From assembly GCA_964342805.1 (NCBI GenBank), contig CAYFHQ010000007.1, positions 19,528-83,527 on the forward strand: a DNA stretch of 64,000 nucleotides, in the 5' to 3' direction. The position numbers were made by a program, and so were the translations under genes. A model generated the notes under the pieces. It searched no databases. It was not told where the DNA came from and saw nothing but the letters and a program-made list of their open reading frames with translations. Positions 33,220 to 40,278 of this stretch are shown one piece after another. Position 1 is the first letter of the stretch; each line of letters starts with the position of its first letter. The stretch comes from CAYFHQ01 sp964342805. Its GTDB lineage: Bacteria; Bacillota; Clostridia; Peptostreptococcales; Acidaminobacteraceae.

Positions 33220-33630
33220 TTAGTCTCGACGGGTGAACATACCATCTCTAGACTTCTTCACATCCTTCTTGCCATTCTGTCCAGAGTCCTTAAAGGCCTC
33301 TTTAAAGCCAGACGCCATTTCCCGAGAACAAGATTGACAAAAACGACCTGACGTTATGGCAACACCACAGCGGTCACAAGGATAGCCAACGCCTTCACCT
33401 TTGAGTTCTAGGCGTCCTTGGCGGAGCCATTTCATGACCTGGTCTTCTGTTGCCTCTGTCTCCTCAGCAACCTCCTGGGCATTGGCATTGGGGTGGTCAT
33501 ATAAATACTCTCTTACCTCACGGAAGAGGGCCTCGTCGTCATGACTACACCGAGAACACAATTTTTGCGTATGATCATCCGCTTGGAACATGCGGCCACA
33601 TTGTTTACAATTTTTTAGTTTAGAGAACAT
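33220..33630 (-). CDS. yvyF: Flagellar operon protein YvyF (TIGR03826 type)
   Basis: A 136-residue protein with an N-terminal zinc ribbon (CKQCGRMFQ, CSRCSHDD), a helix-turn-helix-like middle (AQEVAEETEATEDQVMKWLRQGRL) and a second cysteine set (CDRCG, FCQSCSREM). This is the conserved gene between comF and flgM in Bacillota; its role is unsettled, and deletion affects motility in some species. It has an AGGAGG-like site and an extended -10 promoter just upstream. It lies between comFC and flgM, as in Bacillus. Confidence 0.9.
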   Translation of the reverse strand: MFSKLKNCKQCGRMFQADDHTQKLCSRCSHDDEALFREVREYLYDHPNANAQEVAEETEATEDQVMKWLRQGRLELKGEGVGYPCDRCGVAITSGRFCQSCSREMASGFKEAFKDSGQNGKKDVKKSRDGMFTRRD

Positions 33631-33662
33631 AATCTACCTCCGAATCCTATTTAGGTACTTAA

Positions 33663-33668
33663 ATTATA
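33663..33668 (-). promoter_or_regulatory. Extended -10 promoter of yvyF
   Basis: On the minus strand TGGTATAAT, a TGn extended -10 with perfect TATAAT, 33 bases before the yvyF start. No good -35 is seen. This separates yvyF from comFC transcription. Confidence 0.6.
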
Positions 33669-33692
33669 CCATAGTAGCACAATATTACTCTA

Positions 33693-34412
33693 CTAATCGT
33701 GGGCCAAAGGATTAGACGCAATACAGGCCATGTCCACAAGCCTTGCCCCATCTACCTTTAGGACTTCAGCACACTGGTTCAAAGTAGCGCCCGTTGTCAC
33801 AATATCATCCACCAATAAGATGCGCTTTTCCCCAAACATCCCTTGGGCCGTCACATGAAATGCCTGGTCCAAGGTGGTCTTGCGGGTAGCCGCATCTAAC
33901 CGCTTGAGTCGTGGGGTCTTTTTACTTCGTATTAGGCCCTGACTTACCGGTACCCCACTCCGTTTACTCAACTGGTCGGCAAGAATGGCAGTTTGGTTAT
34001 AACCCCGTACCTGCAAACGACTCTTGTGCATGGGGACTGGAACAATATAATCATAGTCCCACCCTAAACTCGCACCAACCAAGTCATAAAGCATGTCACC
34101 CAGGTGAATACCCAGGTAGGTTCGCTCGTTGTATTTAAAGTCCATGATTAGCTGCTTGGCAGCCCCTTCATAGGTGAGACAGGAAACTCCCTGGTCATAA
34201 AAGAACCTCCGGGTTTGACAGGTGTAACACCTGTCCCCTGCGGTTGGGGGCACTGTAATGCCACACATTTTGCAGGTCAACCCCTTATTCCAGGGTAGGT
34301 CGCCCTTGCAAGTGGGACACAGGCTATAGACCTGGTCTGTCCAAATTTCCTCCCCACACGCCATACAGACGATGTTTCTGGGAAAGAGGGTTCCTAAAAA
34401 AGCATCAATCAT
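33693..34412 (-). CDS. comFC: ComFC family phosphoribosyltransferase-like protein
   Basis: A 239-residue protein. An N-terminal double zinc ribbon (CMACGEEIWTD, CPTCKGDLPW, CKMCG, CYTC) precedes a phosphoribosyltransferase domain with ILLVDDIVTTGATLNQCAEVL, the PRPP-binding motif with two Asp residues and TTGAT. ComFC is required for DNA uptake in competent bacteria; the helicase ComFA is not encoded next to it here. I chose the ATG at 34412 because it begins MIDAFLGTLFP, as in homologues; a longer frame would run into the GGDEF gene. The upstream ribosome site is weak. Confidence 0.88.
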   Translation of the reverse strand: MIDAFLGTLFPRNIVCMACGEEIWTDQVYSLCPTCKGDLPWNKGLTCKMCGITVPPTAGDRCYTCQTRRFFYDQGVSCLTYEGAAKQLIMDFKYNERTYLGIHLGDMLYDLVGASLGWDYDYIVPVPMHKSRLQVRGYNQTAILADQLSKRSGVPVSQGLIRSKKTPRLKRLDAATRKTTLDQAFHVTAQGMFGEKRILLVDDIVTTGATLNQCAEVLKVDGARLVDMACIASNPLAHD

Positions 34413-34431
34413 CTGATTGAGTTTACCCTCT

Positions 34432-35622
34432 CTAGTCTCTTTCAGTGTACCAATACTGATCTCCTCCAGTTCGCTTGGCAACATACATCCGTTGATCAGC
34501 CATCTCCTGGATTTCCTCTGCTTGCCTACTGCAGTGGGGGAAACAAGCGCTTCCAATACTCAAGGTTACCCTGTCAGCCAGGTGAATGAAGACGTCGCTG
34601 GACTCTAGAGAGGCCCTGAGTTGCTTGCGAATGCGGTTGGCCACCCGTTCCGCTGTACCTGAACAAGCTCCAGGGAGAATAATGACAAACTCCTCTCCCC
34701 CATACCTGGCAACAATGTCATTTTGCCGGACGGCATGCTTGAGGACACTGGAGATTTTTTGTAACACCCGGTCCCCATAGGCATGACCAAACTCGTCATT
34801 TACGCTTTTAAACCGATCAACATCCAACATGAGCAAGTATACTGACCCATCGGTCCGGTCTGCTTGGTTAATTTCATGGACCAGTTGTCTGTCGAAATAG
34901 TCCCGGTTGAACAAGCCCGTTAGGCCGTCCTGGTCCCTTTCCACTTTGATTTCGTTGAAGTTGGCGTGATTGGAAAGGACCATGGAAATGGTTGAGGACA
35001 CCAGGTCGAAAAAACGAATATTGTCTTCAGACACTCTTCTCTTCTTTCTATCTACCAAACACAAGGTCCCCATCCGTCTGCCCCTGGCATTGAGTGGGAT
35101 CATGGCAAGGGTATAATAGCGCTTTGGGTGATTAAGTGCATTATAAAGCTGGATATCACCTGTAACATCCCCGCTATAGACGGCTTGTCCCGACCGGAAG
35201 ACTTCTTCCGCCACAGTCAACAGGTCCCCGTCCATGGGTTCCCGTTCATACTTGGACTTAACGACCAACTGGTCCTGCTCTTGGTCATACAGGTAGACCC
35301 GTACTGAGTCTGTGGGCATGAGTCGCACGATCATCTGAACAATGGAGTCCAGCATGGTTTCCATGGCTGGAAAACTGTCCATGGCCTGCCAAATGGCATG
35401 GAGGGTTTCCAGTTCATTTATGCGGTTCTGCATATTAATACTCCGCCGCTCCATATGGAGGATTCTTAATGGCACAACAATGAGAATCGGTATACTTATG
35501 CCTATTTTAACATAATATGGAATTTTAGTGTCTGCAATTAGGACAAAAACTGCGGCACCTACAGCCACCAGCAAGAGAAAAAACAAGGTATGATCTTTGA
35601 TCCACTGGGTATTTCGCCTCAT
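34432..35622 (-). CDS. GGDEF diguanylate cyclase with GAF domain
   Basis: A 396-residue protein. Two membrane helices (residues 12-30 and 35-52) are followed by a short linker, a GAF-type sensor domain (residues about 65-215; NELETLHAIWQAMDSF, then SGDVTGDIQL) and a GGDEF domain with the active-site motif GGEEF in ARYGGEEFVIILP. RQND lies five residues before GGEEF, matching the RxxD inhibitory site for product feedback. DGLTGLFNRDYFD marks the domain start. It makes c-di-GMP from two GTP. It is downstream of recD2, whose terminator lies just before it. Confidence 0.94.
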   Translation of the reverse strand: MRRNTQWIKDHTLFFLLLVAVGAAVFVLIADTKIPYYVKIGISIPILIVVPLRILHMERRSINMQNRINELETLHAIWQAMDSFPAMETMLDSIVQMIVRLMPTDSVRVYLYDQEQDQLVVKSKYEREPMDGDLLTVAEEVFRSGQAVYSGDVTGDIQLYNALNHPKRYYTLAMIPLNARGRRMGTLCLVDRKKRRVSEDNIRFFDLVSSTISMVLSNHANFNEIKVERDQDGLTGLFNRDYFDRQLVHEINQADRTDGSVYLLMLDVDRFKSVNDEFGHAYGDRVLQKISSVLKHAVRQNDIVARYGGEEFVIILPGACSGTAERVANRIRKQLRASLESSDVFIHLADRVTLSIGSACFPHCSRQAEEIQEMADQRMYVAKRTGGDQYWYTERD

Positions 35623-35645
35623 ACAACCCCGCTTCTCAAATAAAA

Positions 35646-35671
35646 AATAGGACTAATTATCTAGTCCTATT
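35646..35671 (-). terminator. Terminator after recD2
   Basis: A perfect 10-bp stem AATAGGACTA / TAGTCCTATT with a 6-nt loop ends directly at the recD2 stop and is followed on the minus strand by TTTTTTATTT. Confidence 0.88.
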
Positions 35672-37891
35672 CTACATCAAAAATCCCTTTTCGACAATTC
35701 CTTGAAATCTTCTTGCCAATCCGGTGTCTCGAATATTCTGTTGATCATTCTGAACCATGTCAGACATATAGCGTTTAATTCCAACCAATACCACCAAATT
35801 TTTGGCCCGGGTCACTGCGGTGTACAAAATGTTTCTGGACGTCAACATGGGCGGCCCCCCATAAATGGGCAGGACCACAACGGGAAACTCACTCCCCTGA
35901 GACTTGTGAATGGTCACAGCATAGGCATGGACCAACTCCTCCACCTGGGAAAACTCATAGTCCACATGTTTGTCCTCGTCATAACATACCGTTAGGGTCT
36001 TGGACCGGTTGTCCACTGCTTCCACATAACCAATGTCCCCATTAAAGACCCCCTGGCCATCAACCCCTGAGTCCGTGCGCCACTTAATCTGGTAATTGTT
36101 CTTGATCTGCATGACCTTGTCCCCGTCCCGAAAAACCCGAGGCCCAAACTGCTTCTCGCTTTTGGCGTCGCCCGGTGGATTGAGGACCAGTTGCAATGTT
36201 TCGTTCAGCTGTTTGGTCCCTGTTATCCCATTCTTCATGGGAGCCAGGACCTGTATGTCCCTTATGGGGTCTAAATTGTAATGGCTGGGTAATCGTTTAG
36301 CTACCAGCTGTTTTAATGTTGCCAAACCCTTTTTCTGGGAGGCTTCTTGCAGGAAGAAAAAGTCCTTGTCCTTCTCATTGACCAACGGGTCTTCCCCATG
36401 GTTGATCCGGTGGGCATTAACAACAATCATACTCTCCTGGGCCTGACGGAAGATCTCTGTCAGCTTAACTACATTGACCGCTTGACCATCGATAATATCC
36501 CTCAGGACAGCGCCAGGGCCAACAGAAGGCAACTGGTCCACGTCCCCCACAAGGATGAGCCGCGTACCCTGGGCAACAGCATTCATTAAATGGCTCATGA
36601 GCTGGATATCCACCATGGACATTTCGTCTATGATAATCACGTCTGCCACCAGGGGATCGTCCTCAGTCTTTTGGAAGCCTAGGGTATCCTCCCCCTCCAT
36701 GTACTGGTACTCCAGTAGGCGGTGGATGGTCTTGGCCTCATGACCTGTGGCTTCAGACATCCGCTTGGATGCCCGTCCTGTTGGTGCGGCCAAAAGGACA
36801 TTTAAATATTCTGCTTCAAATATTTCTAAAAGGCCGTTGACCAGGGTGGTCTTGCCGGTTCCCGGTCCACCAGTTACCACCAAGACACCATGCTGGACCG
36901 CTTGGCGGATGGCCTCTTTTTGTTCTTCAGCTAAGTCTATGTCATTCCGCTTTTCAAAGGCTTCAATCTCATCATCAATATCCAGACCTGGGATCTCAGC
37001 ACAGGAGCTACTGATATCCAAGAGACGTTTGCAGACGTTGACCTCAGCGTAGTAAAGGGGGGCGGGGTAAACCGCATCTTTTCCGTCTAGGCTTTCGGCA
37101 TAGACGGCCCCGGCGATGATAAGGTCCTGGAGCATTTCCTCAATGTCCCCGCTGGGGACTGCCAAGATTTCAGTGGCCCGAGTGACCAGCTGGTCCCGCC
37201 AGGCAAAACAATGGCCCTGGTGGACAAAGGTGGTCAGGACAAACTGGATGCCAGTGGCAATCCGGAAGGGGGAACAGGGATCAATCCCCATACGTTTGGC
37301 TATTTGATCGGCCATTTTAAAGCCGATCCCCCGAATTTCGTCAGCCAGCTTATAAGGGTTTTCCGAAATGACCTCTTTGGTATGGATCCCGTAGGTCTTA
37401 TATATTCGAGAAGCGTAGGCTGCTGACAAGCCATACTTCTGTAAAAATAACATGATATCTCTGGCCCCATGTTGCTCCATATAAGAAAGGGCGATATCCT
37501 CAGCCTTTTTCTTGCCGATTCCTTCGACTTCCGTCATTCTCATGGGATCATACTGCATGATTTCCAGGGTCTTGTCGCCAAAATGGGACACAATCTTGGC
37601 CGCGGTACTGGGACCAATGCCCTTGATCATGCCGGAGGACAAGTAGCGTTCAATGGTGTCCTCTGTGTTGGGAAGAAGGGTTTCGGCGCTGAGGACTTCC
37701 AGTTGCTCACCATAGGTAGGATGGACCACATAACGCCCCCTGAAAATCATGGTTTCTCCTTCACGGATGGCAGGAATAAAGCCCTTCACATAAACGTATT
37801 CATCTTCATGTTCAATTACGGCGATCACATAGCCATTTTCGTCATTGTGAAAGATAATTTCTTCCACGACACCACGGAGTTCTACGGACAT
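35672..37891 (-). CDS. recD2: ATP-dependent DNA helicase RecD2
   Basis: A 739-residue SF1B 5'-3' helicase. The N-terminal region is the OB-like and helix-hairpin-helix part of RecD2 (VEGIGKKKAEDIALSYME). The motor has Walker A GGPGTGKTTLVNGLL, Walker B IIDEMSMVD, motif III LVGDVDQLPSVGPGAVL and the C-terminal VTIHKSQGSEFPVV, VTRAKNLVVLVG. RecD2 acts independently of RecBC in repair and replication-fork maintenance. The ATG at 37891 has AAAGGAGG upstream; upstream frame codons lack a ribosome site. It is flanked by terminators on both sides and has an extended -10 promoter. Confidence 0.96.
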   Translation of the reverse strand: MSVELRGVVEEIIFHNDENGYVIAVIEHEDEYVYVKGFIPAIREGETMIFRGRYVVHPTYGEQLEVLSAETLLPNTEDTIERYLSSGMIKGIGPSTAAKIVSHFGDKTLEIMQYDPMRMTEVEGIGKKKAEDIALSYMEQHGARDIMLFLQKYGLSAAYASRIYKTYGIHTKEVISENPYKLADEIRGIGFKMADQIAKRMGIDPCSPFRIATGIQFVLTTFVHQGHCFAWRDQLVTRATEILAVPSGDIEEMLQDLIIAGAVYAESLDGKDAVYPAPLYYAEVNVCKRLLDISSSCAEIPGLDIDDEIEAFEKRNDIDLAEEQKEAIRQAVQHGVLVVTGGPGTGKTTLVNGLLEIFEAEYLNVLLAAPTGRASKRMSEATGHEAKTIHRLLEYQYMEGEDTLGFQKTEDDPLVADVIIIDEMSMVDIQLMSHLMNAVAQGTRLILVGDVDQLPSVGPGAVLRDIIDGQAVNVVKLTEIFRQAQESMIVVNAHRINHGEDPLVNEKDKDFFFLQEASQKKGLATLKQLVAKRLPSHYNLDPIRDIQVLAPMKNGITGTKQLNETLQLVLNPPGDAKSEKQFGPRVFRDGDKVMQIKNNYQIKWRTDSGVDGQGVFNGDIGYVEAVDNRSKTLTVCYDEDKHVDYEFSQVEELVHAYAVTIHKSQGSEFPVVVLPIYGGPPMLTSRNILYTAVTRAKNLVVLVGIKRYMSDMVQNDQQNIRDTGLARRFQGIVEKGFLM

Positions 37892-37915
37892 ACGGGCCTC
37901 CTTTCCATCCATCCT

Positions 37916-37921
37916 AGTATA
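37916..37921 (-). promoter_or_regulatory. Extended -10 promoter of recD2
   Basis: On the minus strand TGCTATACT about 25 bases before the ATG. The TG one base ahead of the hexamer compensates for a poor -35. Confidence 0.5.
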
Positions 37922-37979
37922 GCATATTGCACCCCTTGACCCGAACGTATTTTCTATTTTCAACCAGTGGGCATAAAAA

Positions 37980-38007
37980 AGCAGCGTCCCCATTAGGAGA
38001 CACTGCT
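37980..38007 (-). terminator. Terminator after metK
   Basis: The stem AGCAGTGTCTCC / GGGGACGCTGCT contains two G-T pairs and closes a TAAT loop. On the minus strand TTTTTTATG follows. Confidence 0.85.
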
Positions 38008-38054
38008 TATCAACTAAGTTATATTATACTTTCCTTTAAAAGATGCGCCCTGGC

Positions 38055-39245
38055 CTAAGCCTCGAATGCTTCCTTCTTTAGGATGTCTGCCTTATCTGTC
38101 TTTTCCCAAGGTAGGTCGATGTCCGTACGTCCGAAGTGGCCATAAGCCGCAGTCTGACGGTAAATTGGAGCACGTAGGCCCAGGTCACGGATAATGGCTG
38201 CAGGACGAAGGTCAAAGTGCTTGCGTACAAGTTCTTCGATCTTTTCTTCGCTCACCTTAGCCGTACCAAATGTTTCAACCAGTACAGAAACAGGGTGTGC
38301 CACACCAATGGCGTAAGCAAGTTCCAGCTCACACTTGTCAGCTAGACCCGCTGCAACAATATTCTTGGCAACGTAACGAGCTGCGTAAGCTGCAGAACGG
38401 TCAACCTTTGTGGGGTCTTTACCGGAGAAAGCACCACCGCCGTGACGGGAGTAGCCACCGTAGGTATCTACAATGATCTTACGGCCTGTTAGACCAGCGT
38501 CACCCATTGGGCCACCGATTACGAAACGACCTGTAGGGTTGATCAGGTACTTGGTATTTTCGTCAAGTAGGTCAGCCGGTACAATTGGCTTAACCACATG
38601 CTCAATCAGGTCTTTTTCGATTTGCTCACGGTCAACTTCTGGACCGTGCTGGGTAGAGATAACGATTGTGTCCACACGTACTGGCTTGTCGTCATGGTAC
38701 TCCACTGTTACCTGTGTCTTCCCATCTGGGCGCAGGTAGTTTACCACTTCTTCCTTACGGATGTCAGAAAGACGCTTAGCCAGCTTGTGGCTTAGGGAGA
38801 TTGGTAGTGGCATTAGCTCAGGTGTTTCATTACAAGCAAAACCAAACATTAGACCCTGGTCACCAGCACCTGTTGCTTCGATTTCGTCATCCATTGTACC
38901 TTCTTTGTGCTCTAGGGCTTCGTCAACACCCATGGCAATATCAGAAGACTGCTCGTCGATGGCTGTTAGAACTGCACACGTTGTAGCGTCGAAGCCAAAC
39001 TTAGCTCGTGTGTAACCGATTTCGCCAACTGTTTTACGAACAACTTTAGGGATGTCTACGTAAGTGTTTGTTGTGATCTCACCGCAAACCAAAACCATAC
39101 CTGTTTTTACAGTGGTTTCACACGCAACACGGGCATTTGGATCATTTGTGAAGATCGCGTCCAGAATTGCGTCTGAAATTTGATCACACATTTTATCTGG
39201 ATGTCCTTCAGTAACGGACTCAGACGTAAAAAGTCTTTTTCTCAT
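38055..39245 (-). CDS. metK: S-adenosylmethionine synthetase
   Basis: A 396-residue enzyme that makes SAM from methionine and ATP. The signatures are intact: SESVTEGHPDKMCDQISDAI near the start (given here as its GHPDKxxDQISDA core), GAGDQGLMFGFA, and the C-terminal GGGAFSGKDPTKVDRSAAY (GGGAFSGKD loop). Its length is normal. An AGGAGG site precedes the ATG by 7 bases. It is controlled by the S-box riboswitch and its terminator in the 300-base leader, with a sigma-A promoter farther upstream, so expression falls when SAM is abundant. Confidence 0.98.
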   Translation of the reverse strand: MRKRLFTSESVTEGHPDKMCDQISDAILDAIFTNDPNARVACETTVKTGMVLVCGEITTNTYVDIPKVVRKTVGEIGYTRAKFGFDATTCAVLTAIDEQSSDIAMGVDEALEHKEGTMDDEIEATGAGDQGLMFGFACNETPELMPLPISLSHKLAKRLSDIRKEEVVNYLRPDGKTQVTVEYHDDKPVRVDTIVISTQHGPEVDREQIEKDLIEHVVKPIVPADLLDENTKYLINPTGRFVIGGPMGDAGLTGRKIIVDTYGGYSRHGGGAFSGKDPTKVDRSAAYAARYVAKNIVAAGLADKCELELAYAIGVAHPVSVLVETFGTAKVSEEKIEELVRKHFDLRPAAIIRDLGLRAPIYRQTAAYGHFGRTDIDLPWEKTDKADILKKEAFEA

Positions 39246-39361
39246 TCTTTTTCCTCCTCAAAATCACGCCAATGGCGTTGGGTAAATGCAAGTACATACT
39301 GCTTGTTCGAGTGCAGCTAATATCGTTAATTAATGAAAGAATTCCACTTTAGACCATAAAA

Positions 39362-39385
39362 AAACCTCTTCAAAAGAAGAGGTTT
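39362..39385 (-). terminator. Riboswitch terminator of metK
   Basis: A perfect 10-bp stem AAACCTCTTC / GAAGAGGTTT with an AAAA loop, followed on the minus strand by TTTTTTTATGG. It lies between the S-box aptamer and metK, as expected for SAM-dependent termination. Confidence 0.93.
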
Positions 39386-39400
39386 ACATGCTTTTTCTAT

Positions 39401-39511
39401 ACCTCATCTTTCAGATTTCTCTGTAGGATGTAGCACCGTATGACCCCCATTACAGGGTTACCGGTTGCTGGACTTCATAGGGCCTAATCCCTCCGTCACT
39501 CGAAATAAGGT
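39401..39511 (-). promoter_or_regulatory. SAM-I (S-box) riboswitch aptamer
   Basis: In the minus-strand RNA the S-box core is visible: GACGGAGGGATTAGGCCC, then TATGAAGTCCAGCAACC with the conserved GCAACC. The P1 helix is formed by ACCTTATTTC and GAAAGATGAGGT (39502-39511 and 39401-39412). The final part, CGGTGCTACATCC, matches the usual GGTGCTA-TCC tail. It controls metK through the adjacent terminator. Confidence 0.95.
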
Positions 39512-39537
39512 GTATGTAGTTTTCATGGTTCGAAACG

Positions 39538-39566
39538 ATTATAGCACACCCTTTGTGGTTAGGCAA
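39538..39566 (-). promoter_or_regulatory. Sigma-A promoter of metK
   Basis: On the minus strand TTGCCT, 17 bases, TATAAT, directly upstream of the S-box aptamer. Spacing is ideal and the -10 is perfect. Confidence 0.88.
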
Positions 39567-39721
39567 ACTTTTTTTTTCGGTTAATATATTAAACAAAGTT
39601 GCATGTTTTTAGTGGATGTTTACAGCAGGTATAAACATTGAATCGTTACACTTTAGCTTCATGTCTTCTTCCACTTTCATTGCTAACTGTCATTTGTTAT
39701 ACTCAGTAAAGTGGAGGAAAC

Positions 39722-40192
39722 ATGGATTTTACAACTTTTATTGTTAACGAACTACATATATTGATCTTATCTGCAATGCCAATTATTGAACTACGGGGAG
39801 CTATACCTGTAGCAATAGCTAACGGAATGAGTCCCATGCATGCTGCTGTTATATCCTATATTGGCAGTTCTTTGCCAGTTCCATTTCTTTTACTTTGGTT
39901 GACTCCTGTATTCAACTGGCTTCGAACCAAAAAGCAGTTTGCTGGAATCGTCGACTATGTTAAAGGACGCACCCGTCGAAAGGTGAAGAACCTAAGGGCC
40001 CTGTCCATGGTTGGACTTGCCTTATTTGTTGCTATCCCTTTACCTACAACAGGTGTCTGGACAGCCTGTGTTGCAGCTTCCATGGTAAACATGAAGTTTA
40101 GAGACGGTCTTGTTTCCATTTTAATTGGCAATGCCATGGCAGCTCTGGTAGTGACTTTCGGCAGTGGCTTAATCCTAGCGCTTATCCAATAA
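39722..40192 (+). CDS. COG2426 family small membrane transport protein
   Basis: A 156-residue membrane protein with four to five hydrophobic helices. IIELRGAIPVAIANG near residue 20 and ALFVAIPLPTTGVWTACVAA in the second half carry the family's short conserved motifs (ELRGAIP and PLPxTG). It is annotated in many genomes as a putative small multidrug export protein, but the substrate is unknown. A GGAGG site lies 4 bases before the ATG. It is divergent from metK; the intergenic region of about 475 bases holds the riboswitch and the metK promoter. Possible relatives are DedA-like membrane proteins. Confidence 0.86.
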   Translation: MDFTTFIVNELHILILSAMPIIELRGAIPVAIANGMSPMHAAVISYIGSSLPVPFLLLWLTPVFNWLRTKKQFAGIVDYVKGRTRRKVKNLRALSMVGLALFVAIPLPTTGVWTACVAASMVNMKFRDGLVSILIGNAMAALVVTFGSGLILALIQ

Positions 40193-40278
40193 GCCAGCCA
40201 AAAACTGTCACTGAACTGTAACGCCCAACTACATATTTCGGTAATATGTCTCTGATACAATGAGAACGAGGTGATTTG